Source of the DNA: Vallitalea sp.
GTDB taxonomy: Bacteria; Bacillota; Clostridia; Lachnospirales; Vallitaleaceae
DNA length: 64,000 nucleotides
Assembly (NCBI GenBank): GCA_025210235.1
Contig: JAOASG010000007.1
Location: 1-64,000 of the forward strand
Direction of reading: 5' to 3'
Shown here: positions 19,000-27,264 of the stretch, in pieces
How the letters are laid out: each line of letters starts with the position of its first letter
Numbering within the stretch: position 1 is the stretch's first letter
Made by a program: the position numbers and the translations under genes
Notes under the pieces: model-generated
What the model saw: the letters and a program-made list of their open reading frames with translations, nothing else
Told to the model about the DNA's origin: nothing
Databases searched by the model: none

Positions 19000-19209
19000 T
19001 TATTTTATATCTATTACTTTATATCCTGCTTCACTCACTGCATCTACTAGTGCTGTCTCAGTCACACTATCTTCTAATATGACATGAGCTGTTTTATCTT
19101 CTAGATTTACACTGACAGTTTCTACACCTTTCACATCTTTTATTGCATTTTCTACATGATTTACACAATGTCCACATGACATTCCTTCAATTATTAAAGT
19201 TTTATTCAT
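19000..19209 (-). CDS. copZ: Copper chaperone CopZ (heavy-metal-associated domain)
   Basis: 69-residue single HMA-fold protein with the Cu(I)-binding motif GMSCGHC (Cys 12 and 15) and the family pattern VNHVENAIKDVKGV and AGYKVIDI. The ATG at 19209-19207 is chosen: AAAGGA precedes it by a normal distance but abuts the alternative ATG three codons upstream. It passes Cu(I) to the P-type ATPase encoded 19 bp upstream. Cotranscribed with copA and the rhodanese. Confidence 0.92.
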   Translation of the reverse strand: MNKTLIIEGMSCGHCVNHVENAIKDVKGVETVSVNLEDKTAHVILEDSVTETALVDAVSEAGYKVIDIK

Positions 19210-19228
19210 TTTTTTCATTCCTTTCTTA

Positions 19229-21472
19229 TTAGTTTTCTGGTTTAAATCTTCTTAGTCTTAGTGCATTCATTAATACTGAGACGGAACTAAATGCCATAGC
19301 ACCACCTGCAATCATAGGATTTAGCTTAGGTCCATCAAATAATAGCAATAATCCAGCTGCAATAGGTATACCAGCGGTATTATATGCAAAAGCCCAAAAT
19401 AAATTCTGTTTAATGTTACGGATAGTTTTTTTACTCAATTGTAATGCAGTTACTACGTCAAGTAGATCACTCTTCATCAAAACTATATCTGCAGATTCCA
19501 TAGCAACATCTGTTCCTGAACCAATTGCAATTCCAACATCAGCTTGTGCAAGTGCAGGTGCGTCGTTAACACCATCACCTACCATGGCAACTTTTGATCC
19601 TGCTTCCTGAAGCTTCCTAACCTCATTAGCTTTATCTTTTGGTAATACCTCTGATAATATAACATCAATGCCAACCTGTTTGGCTATAGCTTTAGCCGTT
19701 CGTTCATTGTCTCCAGTAATCATTGCAACTTTAATACCTAGTTTATGAAGCTTTTCAATTGCCTTTTTACTACTAGGTTTTGTTGTATCTGCGACTGCAA
19801 TAATACCTACAAGCTTTCCGTCTACTGCAATATACATAGGTGTCTTACCTTCATCTGCTAATCGTTGTGATTGGGTATTTAAAGTATTGTCAATTTTTCT
19901 ATCATTCATAAGTTTGAGATTACCAAGCAACAATGTCTTATGATCAATTACTGCTTCAATACCATGACCTGGTATAGAGATAAAATCGGTCATCTCTAAC
20001 AGTGAAATTTTTTTTGAATTTGCTTCATTAACAATGGCTTCTCCAAGTGGATGTTCAGATCCTTTTTCCGCTGATGCAGCTAATTGTAACAACTGTTTTT
20101 GATTAACTTGTTTAGTTGTTAAGATATCTGTTACAACTGGCTTACCTTCAGTTATTGTACCTGTCTTATCAAATACAATAGTATCAACTTTGTGTGCCGT
20201 TTCAAGAGGTTGTCCTCCTTTAATCAACACACCATACTCAGCACCTTTACCTGTTCCTACCATAATTGCTGTCGGTGTAGCTAGTCCAAGTGCACAAGGA
20301 CATGCAATAACCAAAACTGCGATAAATATAGTAAGTGAAAAGACAACTGACTGACCTGATATAAACCAGGCTAAACCTGCAAGTATTGCAATACCAATTA
20401 CAACCGGCACAAAATAACTAGCAATAATATCTGCCATTCTAGCTATTGGTGCCTTTGAACCTTGAGCATCTTCCACCAATTTAATAATTTGCGCCAAAGC
20501 AGTATCTTTTCCTACTTTAGTTGCTTTAAAATGAATCATTCCATGTTTATTAATACTTGCACCTATAACTTTATCACCTACAGTTTTCTCAATAGGTATG
20601 CTCTCACCAGTTAGCATTGATTCATCAATTGACGTATTACCTCTTACTACAGTACCATCAACAGGTATTTTCTCCCCTGGCTTTACTATAATAGTATCTC
20701 CAACTTCAACTTCTTCAATTGGTATAATAACTTCTTCTCCATCTTGAATAACTGTTGCGTTTTTAGGTGCCAATCCCATTAGTTTTTTAATAGCATCTGA
20801 GGTTTTCCCTTTTGACACAGATTCAAGATATTTACCAAGAAGAATTAATGTAATAATTACGCCAGCAGTCTCAAAATATAGTTCCATAGCATAAGAATCA
20901 TTTCCTTGAGCTATCATAACTGTTGCGTAGATTCCATAAAGTACTGCCGCACTTGTACCAATCGCAATGAGAGAATCCATATTAGGAGCACCTTTAAATA
21001 AAGTTTTAAAACCAATCTTATAAAACTTATAACCTACAGCAATAGAAGGAATTACTAAGATAATCTGAACGATCGCAAAGTTAAGGGGATTTTGCTCTGG
21101 ATTAATTAGATTCGGTAACCTCAAACCCAACATATGACCCATGGAAATAATCAATAATGGTGTTGCAAAAATTGCAGAAATAACAAATTTTCTCCAAAGT
21201 ATCTTCATTTCCTTTTCATGTCTAGCTTTGTTCTCATCAGAAGTCTCTTGAACTTCAATATCTAGTGGTTTATAACCTACCTTTGATATTGCTTGTTTTA
21301 TTTCAGAAATTCTTGTTAATGAAGGATCGTATATAACTGTTGCTTTTTCTGTTGTAAGATTAACATTCGCATTTTCAATACCCTCTAGTTTTCTTAAGGA
21401 TTTATCAATGTTGGCTGCACAAGCAGCGCATGTCATACCACTAATTGGGATTGTAACTTCATTACGTTCCAA
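19229..21472 (-). CDS. copA: Copper-exporting P1B-type ATPase CopA
   Basis: 747 residues, pumps Cu(I) out of the cytoplasm with ATP. One N-terminal HMA domain (GMTCAAC, Cys 15 and 18), eight membrane segments, the actuator motif TGES, the metal-translocating CPC in [12 protein letters not shown], the phosphorylated Asp in DKTGTITEG, the nucleotide-binding SEHPLGEAI and the hinge [10 protein letters not shown]. It starts with TTG at 21472-21470, supported by AGGAGG seven bases upstream and no in-frame ATG; a rare start may restrain its level. Second gene of a four-gene copper operon, 31 bp after the regulator gene. Confidence 0.95.
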   Translation of the reverse strand: MERNEVTIPISGMTCAACAANIDKSLRKLEGIENANVNLTTEKATVIYDPSLTRISEIKQAISKVGYKPLDIEVQETSDENKARHEKEMKILWRKFVISAIFATPLLIISMGHMLGLRLPNLINPEQNPLNFAIVQIILVIPSIAVGYKFYKIGFKTLFKGAPNMDSLIAIGTSAAVLYGIYATVMIAQGNDSYAMELYFETAGVIITLILLGKYLESVSKGKTSDAIKKLMGLAPKNATVIQDGEEVIIPIEEVEVGDTIIVKPGEKIPVDGTVVRGNTSIDESMLTGESIPIEKTVGDKVIGASINKHGMIHFKATKVGKDTALAQIIKLVEDAQGSKAPIARMADIIASYFVPVVIGIAILAGLAWFISGQSVVFSLTIFIAVLVIACPCALGLATPTAIMVGTGKGAEYGVLIKGGQPLETAHKVDTIVFDKTGTITEGKPVVTDILTTKQVNQKQLLQLAASAEKGSEHPLGEAIVNEANSKKISLLEMTDFISIPGHGIEAVIDHKTLLLGNLKLMNDRKIDNTLNTQSQRLADEGKTPMYIAVDGKLVGIIAVADTTKPSSKKAIEKLHKLGIKVAMITGDNERTAKAIAKQVGIDVILSEVLPKDKANEVRKLQEAGSKVAMVGDGVNDAPALAQADVGIAIGSGTDVAMESADIVLMKSDLLDVVTALQLSKKTIRNIKQNLFWAFAYNTAGIPIAAGLLLLFDGPKLNPMIAGGAMAFSSVSVLMNALRLRRFKPEN

Positions 21473-21503
21473 ATGAAAACCTCCTATCGGTTAGTCTATT
21501 TAG

Positions 21504-21977
21504 CTACACTTTTTCATAAGGCTTCATAATACTGACAACTTTTTCAATGTAAGTTGGTGCTCCCCAAAAAACAAGTCGCATCTTATTATCAGCATCGTCA
21601 TATACATAGTTAAATCTACTATTATTATTATCAAGGCTATGATCTACAACAACTTCCATTACATCTTTTAATAGTTGTTTAACACTACCGTCTTGTACAT
21701 AGTAGTCCACAATTGTACATATCTGTATTCGATCCTCAGAGTTAAAATAATCACTATCCATGAAGATACAAAAATCATCTTTACTTACATGTTGGTGGTT
21801 ACATTCAGTTGCTTCGCAGGAACGTATATAATTATCCAGTGAATCTTCATAAATCCTCCAAGTACCTGCGATTTTTTGAGCAGAGATTTTGCCACTGCTT
21901 ATATATCTTCTAATTGTTTTAGGATGTACACCTAATTTTTTGGCAGTATCATCTATGGTTAAATATTCTTTATTCAT
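21504..21977 (-). CDS. Excisionase/MerR-type HTH protein, probable copper-responsive regulator
   Basis: 157 residues. The N terminus (TIDDTAKKLGVHPKTIRRYI, then SSGKISAQKIAGTWRIYEDS) is an excisionase-family winged HTH. It is followed by a Cys/His-rich segment with Cys53, Cys57, His59, His61 and Cys68 (SCEATECNHQH, DDFC), a plausible metal site, and then an unrecognised C-terminal domain of about 85 residues. It is neither CsoR, CopY nor canonical CueR. GGAGGTG precedes the ATG. As the first gene before copA it is the natural candidate for the operon's sensor. The protein has no membrane segments. The regulatory role is inferred from context; the HTH is directly visible. Confidence 0.7.
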   Translation of the reverse strand: MNKEYLTIDDTAKKLGVHPKTIRRYISSGKISAQKIAGTWRIYEDSLDNYIRSCEATECNHQHVSKDDFCIFMDSDYFNSEDRIQICTIVDYYVQDGSVKQLLKDVMEVVVDHSLDNNNSRFNYVYDDADNKMRLVFWGAPTYIEKVVSIMKPYEKV

Positions 21978-22006
21978 TTGGCACCTCCAAATTATGATTT
22001 AACTGG

Positions 22007-22035
22007 ATTATACCATACATCAATGTCCATGTAAA
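22007..22035 (-). promoter_or_regulatory. Copper operon promoter with operator-like spacer
   Basis: Minus strand TTTACA (22035-22030), exactly 17 bp, TATAAT (22012-22007). The spacer TGGACATTGATGTATGG is an imperfect inverted repeat around ACAT-TG-ATGT, and TGGACA recurs about 30 bp upstream. A 17-bp spacer argues against the 19-20 bp DNA-distortion mechanism of MerR activators and favours repression. Confidence 0.65.
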
Positions 22036-22077
22036 GATTATTTTGTCATAAATTGTCCATTAAAATCTTTTTTTAAT

Positions 22078-22746
22078 TTAATTCCTGTAATCTATCACTT
22101 CTTCTACAATACCTTTTTTAATACTAATAATTCGGTCTGCTTGTGTTTTAGCATCTTCTGGATTATGTGTAACCATAATAGTTGTTGTACCTATATCCCT
22201 TATAATGGCAAATAATTCATTACGTACTTTTTCTAATAAATGTGAATCTAAATTGCTAAAAGGCTCATCCAATAATAGAATTTTTGGATTAGGCGCAATA
22301 GCTCTAGCAAGTGCAATTCTCTGCTGTTGTCCCCCACTTAATTCATGTGGATACCGATTTTCATACCCCTTAAGATTAACTAGAGAAAGAACTTCCTTAA
22401 CTCGCTCTTTTTTTAATTTATTTGTTAATTTTGAAATCCCAAACTCAATATTTTTCCTTACAGTCATATGAGGAAACAGTGCATAATCTTGAAATACCAT
22501 TCCTATTCCTCGTTTTTCAGGCTTTACAAATGTATGTTTATCAACAATAATCCATCCATCTAACTTCATCATGCCTTTTTGAGGTTTTTCCAACCCTGCA
22601 ATAACACGAAGAAGGGTTGACTTACCTCCCCCACTTGGTCCTACAATTGCTAGCACTTCACCTGCTTCTAATTCAAGAGATATATCTTTTAATGTTTCAC
22701 TGTTTGCATTATTATATTTAAATGTAATATCTTTTAATTCAATCAT
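22078..22746 (-). CDS. fbpC: Ferric iron ABC transporter ATPase (FbpC-like)
   Basis: 222 residues from the ATG at 22746 (GGAG six bases upstream; a further in-frame ATG at 22758 is not preferred). Walker A is GPSGGGKST, the signature LSGGQQQR, Walker B ILLLDEPFSNLD and switch His in TMVTHNPEDA, i.e. a complete importer ATPase of the CUT2/Fe3+/spermidine/molybdate group. It is short (no C-terminal regulatory OB domain, which full-length FbpC proteins of about 350 residues have). It overlaps the permease stop by 8 bp and closes the operon with substrate-binding protein and permease upstream. Confidence 0.88.
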   Translation of the reverse strand: MIELKDITFKYNNANSETLKDISLELEAGEVLAIVGPSGGGKSTLLRVIAGLEKPQKGMMKLDGWIIVDKHTFVKPEKRGIGMVFQDYALFPHMTVRKNIEFGISKLTNKLKKERVKEVLSLVNLKGYENRYPHELSGGQQQRIALARAIAPNPKILLLDEPFSNLDSHLLEKVRNELFAIIRDIGTTTIMVTHNPEDAKTQADRIISIKKGIVEEVIDYRN

Positions 22747-24367
22747 TGTTAACTCCATTTCCTATCTTCATTAGAATAATCAAAGCAATAGCACTGACAA
22801 GAATAATCATTAACGAATAAATACTTGCTTCATGAATCATTTCATCACCTGCATAAGTAAACACTCTTGTTGCTAGTGTATCAAAGTTAAACGGTCTAAG
22901 TATTAACGTAAGTGGTAATTCTTTTAACACATCAACAAAAGCAAGTATAGCCGCACTAATAATTGCAGGTTTTAAAATTGGAAAATCTATAAGGAAAAAT
23001 GTTTCCCATTCTCCTTTACCTAATAATTTACTCGCTTCATAATATACTTTGCCCATTTTTGAGTAACCGGATTCAATATTATTAAAACCAATGGCCATAA
23101 ACCTAATAGTTAGTGCAAAGATAAGTATAGTTGTGCTTCCTGTAAGAAAAAGTTTTTTTAATCCTAATAAGGTATAAAATCCAGCTAGACTTCTATCAAT
23201 AGTGATAAAAAATACTAATACTCCTATAGCAATAATCGATGCAGGTATAGAATAACCGAGTATTACAATTCTTGCATATACCTTTGGTACTACTCCAGGA
23301 TGCAATCTATTAAGATTACCAATAAGAAGACCACAAACAACAACTAATAAAGTAACAATTATTCCTATACTGATGGTATTAAACATAATTGGGCCAAAAC
23401 GTCTAAAGACAGTTGTATGTTTTGATATTAAACTCCAGTGTATCAATTGGGCTACAGGAATAATTATTGATAGAATTAAATATAATGTCGTTACTATACC
23501 AAATACAATTCTATATCGCTTTGAAGGTTCTTTCTTCTTACCTGAGTCAGCAACTGCTCTGGCTAAGCTTAACTTACCTCGCCCTCTTAAGAATTGTTCC
23601 ATCATAAGAACAACAATAACAAAAAACATCAAACTACCTGCTAACCTTACAGCTCCATCTACGTCAGACATACCAAACCAAGAGGTGTAAATAGCGGTAC
23701 TAAAAGTAGGTATACCAAAATATTTGACTAACCCATAGTCATTTAGAACTTCAAGAATAACCAATACGATACCTCCAACAATTGCACCCCTTGCCATTGG
23801 AAGTATTAACTGATAAAAAGTTTGTAAACTTGTTTTTCCAAGAAGTCTTGATGATTCTTCAATATTTCTAGGCATTCTTTGAAAAAAAGCTCTTGTTACC
23901 AGCATAACATAAGGCATTAAGAATAGGCTAAATACCATAATAGCTCCTCCCATTGATAAAATGTCAATACGTATTGGCTCTAGATTCAAACCATTAAGTA
24001 TTCTGTGAAAAGTTCCAAATGGTGTAAATATCCCACCATATACATAACCTGCAATATACGGTGGGATAGCCATAGGCAAAAACAATAGCGCTTCCATAAG
24101 AAGATTAAAACGCCATTTATACCTTGCTAAAGACCATGCAAAAAAAGTTCCTAAAATACCTGTTATTATACTAACTCCAACTACTAAAATAAGAGAGTTA
24201 ACTATATAATCTTTTAAGACATATTTTTTTATATGAAGCCATGACTCTGAAGGTGGGTGAAAGAGTCTTCCCATAATAAATATGGATGGCATAATAATGA
24301 TTAGTATTATTAAAGTTACAATTACAAAAAGGGGACTAAGTCCCCTTTTTCTAAGTTTAATTAACAT
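22739..24367 (-). CDS. fbpB: Ferric iron ABC transporter permease (FbpB-like, two fused halves)
   Basis: 542 residues with about twelve membrane segments in two homologous halves, each with the binding-protein-dependent permease motif (first half around ARAFFQRMPRNIEESSRLLG, second half around YYEASKLLGKGEWETFFLID). FbpB/SfuB ferric transporters are built this way. The ATG follows the SBP stop codon directly, so translation is coupled. It passes Fe3+ released from the lipoprotein through the membrane, powered by the downstream ATPase. Confidence 0.88.
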   Translation of the reverse strand: MLIKLRKRGLSPLFVIVTLIILIIIMPSIFIMGRLFHPPSESWLHIKKYVLKDYIVNSLILVVGVSIITGILGTFFAWSLARYKWRFNLLMEALLFLPMAIPPYIAGYVYGGIFTPFGTFHRILNGLNLEPIRIDILSMGGAIMVFSLFLMPYVMLVTRAFFQRMPRNIEESSRLLGKTSLQTFYQLILPMARGAIVGGIVLVILEVLNDYGLVKYFGIPTFSTAIYTSWFGMSDVDGAVRLAGSLMFFVIVVLMMEQFLRGRGKLSLARAVADSGKKKEPSKRYRIVFGIVTTLYLILSIIIPVAQLIHWSLISKHTTVFRRFGPIMFNTISIGIIVTLLVVVCGLLIGNLNRLHPGVVPKVYARIVILGYSIPASIIAIGVLVFFITIDRSLAGFYTLLGLKKLFLTGSTTILIFALTIRFMAIGFNNIESGYSKMGKVYYEASKLLGKGEWETFFLIDFPILKPAIISAAILAFVDVLKELPLTLILRPFNFDTLATRVFTYAGDEMIHEASIYSLMIILVSAIALIILMKIGNGVNND

Positions 24368-25393
24368 TTACTTCCAACCTACTTCATTAAATATCTTCAC
24401 CGCTTCTTCATTATATTCACCCAATAATGAAAGATCGATTTCTTGAACTTTAAATTCTCCGAAACTCTTTAATAAAGCAGATGGCTCCACCCCTTCATTA
24501 ACCGGATACTCATAATTTGCATTAGCATAATCAAACTGTGCTTCTTTACTTGTTAAAAATTCTAATAATCTCGTAGCATTTTCACTGTTTTTCCCATGTT
24601 TTGTAATAGCTGCACCACTTATGTTAATGTGAGTACCATTCGTTTCTTGATTAGGGAAGTAAACTCCTATATTCTCGCCTACTTCAACTTCATATGCATC
24701 TGATGAATTAAGTAGCTTACCGACATAATATGTATTAACGATAGCCACATCCCCTTCACCTGCTACAACAGCTTTCATTTGGTCTCTGTCGTTACCTTCA
24801 GGAGTTCTTGCCATATTATCAACTAAACCGGCAGCCCACTCTTTTGCTGCTTCCTCACCATTTAAAGCAATGAATGATGCTAATAATGATTGATTATATA
24901 TATTACCTGATGATCTCACAAGTACTTTACCTTCCCATTTTGGCTCAGTCAATGACTCATAAGATGATAATATACTTGGATCAACACGGTCAAGTGAATA
25001 TGCAATAACTCTTGCTCTTACTGTAAGAGCTGTCCATAAATTCTCAGTATCTCTTAAATGTTTAGGCACGTTTTCTTGAACAACTGATGAATCAAAAGCC
25101 TTAAGTAAATTCATTTCACCTGCACGGTATAAACGCCCTACATCAGAAGTAATTAACAAATCAGCTTCTGTATCTTCTCCTTCTGTAGATAATCTTTCAA
25201 GTAGTTCATCAGAACCTGCTTTAACGACATTAACAGCGATACCTGTTTCTTTTGTAAATTTATCATAAAGCGCCTGATCAGTATCATAATGTCTGTCTGT
25301 ATAAATATTAACTACTTTCTTCTCTTTTGCTCCACAACCTATAATGGTTATCATCATTGCTACAACTAATCCAAGTGATATTAATCGTTTCAT
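24368..25393 (-). CDS. fbpA: Ferric iron-binding lipoprotein (FbpA/FutA-like)
   Basis: 341 residues. Lipoprotein signal with GCGAKEK (Cys 20), then the mature start VVNIYTDRHYDTDQALYDKF, the typical opening of Fe3+ binding proteins of the FutA/FbpA class, and the tyrosine pair in NTYYVGKLLNSS that coordinates iron in this family. It captures ferric iron outside the membrane for the permease encoded immediately downstream. Its promoter is overlapped on the downstream side by a near-perfect Fur box, so the operon is expected to be iron-repressed. Alternatives in the same superfamily (thiamine, phosphonate) are less likely given the Fur box and the YY pair. Confidence 0.88.
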   Translation of the reverse strand: MKRLISLGLVVAMMITIIGCGAKEKKVVNIYTDRHYDTDQALYDKFTKETGIAVNVVKAGSDELLERLSTEGEDTEADLLITSDVGRLYRAGEMNLLKAFDSSVVQENVPKHLRDTENLWTALTVRARVIAYSLDRVDPSILSSYESLTEPKWEGKVLVRSSGNIYNQSLLASFIALNGEEAAKEWAAGLVDNMARTPEGNDRDQMKAVVAGEGDVAIVNTYYVGKLLNSSDAYEVEVGENIGVYFPNQETNGTHINISGAAITKHGKNSENATRLLEFLTSKEAQFDYANANYEYPVNEGVEPSALLKSFGEFKVQEIDLSLLGEYNEEAVKIFNEVGWK

Positions 25394-25448
25394 TTCTAAC
25401 TCTCATTCCCTTCTCTGCACTAAGACAATAATTTGTGTTTTTCGACAT

Positions 25449-25463
25449 TGATAATCATTTTCA
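25449..25463. promoter_or_regulatory. Fur box of the fbpABC operon
   Basis: TGATAATCATTTTCA matches the 7-1-7 Fur consensus TGATAATNATTATCA with one mismatch. It lies immediately downstream of the -10 box, over the transcription start. Confidence 0.75.
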
Positions 25464-25471
25464 TGAATGTG

Positions 25472-25500
25472 ATTATAAATGATTACTACCATTATGTCAA
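25472..25500 (-). promoter_or_regulatory. Consensus sigma-A promoter of fbpABC
   Basis: Minus strand TTGACA (25500-25495), 17-bp spacer, TATAAT (25477-25472): both hexamers perfect. Strong unrepressed expression is expected, held down by Fur. Confidence 0.85.
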
Positions 25501-25557
25501 CGCAGAAAAAGGAATTACTGATTCCAATTTTTCCCATAATATTTATTCTATATAAAT

Positions 25558-25740
25558 TTAAATACGTAATGCTAGATTATATGCAGCACGGGTTGCCTCA
25601 AGTACACGTCCTGCACGATGACTGTCTCCAATATTATATAATTCTGATGCTACATGCTCTTTCTGTGCTTCAAAAAAAATACTTTCATCTAAGGTAATTT
25701 TTAATGCCGATAAGCTATTTATATGGCTATATTTATTATA
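25558..25740 (-). pseudogene. 3' remnant of a lost gene, family unknown
   Basis: An open minus frame bounded by TAG at 25743-25741 and ending in TAA at 25560-25558 has no start codon or ribosome binding site, yet reads like protein: FEAQKEHVASELYNIGDSHR, then AGRVLEATRAAYNLALRI. Base composition there is clearly less AT-rich than the flanks (run of GC-containing codons CATCGTGCAGGACGTGTACT), as expected for decayed coding DNA. I do not recognise the family. The overlapping plus-strand frame at 25479-25697 is a shadow of it. Confidence 0.45.
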
Positions 25741-25907
25741 CTATATGAATAAACATATCAAAAAATTATATCTATATTGTATTTATCCGTTATTTAATAT
25801 ATATTAACTAAGTAATGCAAAACTACATTTTTTTATATTTTAATACACTATATTGTATCTGTGTCTACTATAAAATCTACATATTGTATGTAAAGAATTA
25901 AAAATCC

Positions 25908-25923
25908 TTAGTTTTACAATTAC
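25908..25923 (+). repeat. Copy of the GTAGTT-N4-AATTAC motif upstream of the sigma gene
   Basis: TTAGTTTTACAATTAC followed by GTAATAATATTAGTTATAAA; the downstream TTAG(C)TA(AT)TATAAATAA is also shared with the 3609 site, so the two sites are alike over about 40 bp. A 15-bp inverted copy lies at 25812-25826. Confidence 0.4.
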
Positions 25924-25968
25924 GTAATAATATTAGTTATAAATAATTTAAAAATTCCCATATTTTTT

Positions 25969-25997
25969 TGTAACGAAATTAGATATTTGTAGTCATA
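25969..25997 (+). promoter_or_regulatory. Candidate ECF-type autoregulatory promoter of the sigma operon
   Basis: TGTAAC (25969-25974), 17 bp, then GTCATA (25992-25997), about 25 bp before the start codon. TGTAAC is the -35 of SigX-like ECF promoters; the -10 lacks the usual CGTC, so this is tentative. Confidence 0.35.
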
Positions 25998-26019
25998 TAA
26001 ATGAGAGGGAGGTGAAGCA

Positions 26020-26487
26020 ATGACTGATTTTGAGGATATATATTCATTATATTATAACGATGTCTATAAATATGTTCTCTCTCTCTGTCATAACCCATCT
26101 TTTGCCGAAGATATTACACATGATACATTTATAAAAGCAATCAAAAGCATAGATACATACAGAGAGCAGTGCAAATTCAAAGTCTGGCTATGTCAAATAG
26201 CTAAAAATCATTATTTTACACTTTATAAAAAAAATAAGCTTCAAAGACCAGAAGATATAGAAATGGAAATGGAGAATCTTGAAAACAAATTGGTTGTGAA
26301 AGAAACAGCTCTTGAGGTTCATAAAGCTCTTCATTCATTACAGGAACCTTACAAAGAAGTATTTTCGCTAAGAATATTTGGTGAACTCTCTTTCTATGAT
26401 ATCGGTATGCTTTTTGAAAAAACAGAAAACTGGGCAAGAGTAACTTTCTATCGAGCAAAAATAAAAATTAAGGAGGAAATTAAATGA
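26020..26487 (+). CDS. ECF-family RNA polymerase sigma factor
   Basis: 155 residues. Region 2 (FEDIYSLYYNDVYKYVLSLC, then NPSFAEDITHDTFIKAIKSI) and region 4 (LHSLQEPYKEVFSLRIFGEL, SFYDIGMLFEKTENWARVTF) are both recognisable; region 3 is absent, as in ECF factors. GAGGGAGGTG precedes the ATG. Its stop overlaps the anti-sigma start (ATGA), so the two proteins are made in step. It presumably directs a small regulon in answer to an envelope signal; the ECF-like promoter at 13.8 kb is one possible local target, which is inference. Confidence 0.9.
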   Translation: MTDFEDIYSLYYNDVYKYVLSLCHNPSFAEDITHDTFIKAIKSIDTYREQCKFKVWLCQIAKNHYFTLYKKNKLQRPEDIEMEMENLENKLVVKETALEVHKALHSLQEPYKEVFSLRIFGELSFYDIGMLFEKTENWARVTFYRAKIKIKEEIK

Positions 26488-27179
26488 ATAACATTTGTAA
26501 TATTGTTAGAGACTTATTACCAATTTATAACGAAAATCTTTGCAGTAAAGATAGTAAAGAATTTATAGAAAAACATCTTATTAATTGTGATAGTTGCAAA
26601 CAATATTATTATCAACTTAAGGAAGAGTTATTTTATTCTCCGCAAATAAAATCCGAAGATCAGATACAATCAAAATCATTTAAAAAGTTAAAAAAACATT
26701 TTTTCAGAAAAAATATACTAGTATCAATTTTTTCTATAACTGCTGTTTTATTATTAATCACTTTCATTCGACAATTTCAAATTCCTATTAAGTATCAGCC
26801 TGATTTATTCACTATCAATCAAGCAGAAGATACAGTAATTGATATAAAATTTTCAAAAAGTGATTATTATAAAGCTAATGGTATGTTTAAGAAAATTAAA
26901 AAAGATGGCGAAATGATAAACGTTGCTTATGTTTATTTCAATGATAATATCTGGACAAAATATTTTACTCATAGTGAGCATACTTCAATTCAACAATTTT
27001 CCATTGGAGAAAGAATTATGGCTGACTATGGTGGTCATGGTAATACAATTGAACATGAAGGAAATATTAAAGCTATTTATTATCTTATAGGTAATTATAA
27101 AAAATTAAATGATATGTCGCAAGAAAATTTTAGTAAAGTCGCAGAAAAAGCCATTCTAATATGGGAAGAAAAAGATTAA
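26484..27179 (+). CDS. Membrane anti-sigma factor with zinc-finger (zf-HC2) domain
   Basis: 231 residues. N-terminal cytoplasmic ZAS-like domain: CNIVRDLLPIYNENLCSKDS and EKHLINCDSCKQYY with the H-x3-C-x2-C motif, which in this family wraps the sigma factor. One membrane segment at about 76-95 (ILVSIFSITAVLLLITFI) and an extracellular C-terminal domain of about 135 residues with no recognised fold, presumably the sensor. It overlaps the sigma gene by 4 bp. The operon ends at the terminator at 27193. Confidence 0.85.
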   Translation: MNNICNIVRDLLPIYNENLCSKDSKEFIEKHLINCDSCKQYYYQLKEELFYSPQIKSEDQIQSKSFKKLKKHFFRKNILVSIFSITAVLLLITFIRQFQIPIKYQPDLFTINQAEDTVIDIKFSKSDYYKANGMFKKIKKDGEMINVAYVYFNDNIWTKYFTHSEHTSIQQFSIGERIMADYGGHGNTIEHEGNIKAIYYLIGNYKKLNDMSQENFSKVAEKAILIWEEKD

Positions 27180-27192
27180 ATTATATTATAGA

Positions 27193-27236
27193 AGCCAAAA
27201 AATTGATTTTTATTTTCAATTTTCTGGCTCTTTTTT
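27193..27236 (+). terminator. Terminator of the sigma/anti-sigma operon
   Basis: Stem AGCCAAAAAATTGA / TCAATTTTCTGGCT with an internal A/C mismatch, followed by six Ts on the plus strand. Confidence 0.8.
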
Positions 27237-27264
27237 AATTTATTAATTAAATTTTTATATCTAA

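Larger units (their letters stand above)
25394..26019. other. 626-bp region between fbpABC and the ECF sigma gene
   Basis: Contains, from the left, the Fur box and fbp promoter, the protein-like remnant 25558-25740, an AT-rich stretch, two oppositely oriented copies of the GTAGTT-N4-AATTAC motif (25812-25826 and 25908-25923), and the candidate ECF promoter at 25969-25997. No other gene is supported. Confidence 0.6.

Noticed and set aside
25440..25449. Spo0A-like box TTTCGACATT near the fbp promoter
   Set aside because: Only 8 of 10 bases match and it merges with a much better Fur box; chance similarity is likely.
25479..25697. 72-codon plus-strand open frame upstream of the sigma gene
   Set aside because: No ribosome binding site, overlaps the fbp promoter, and is antisense to a better protein-like frame on the minus strand.
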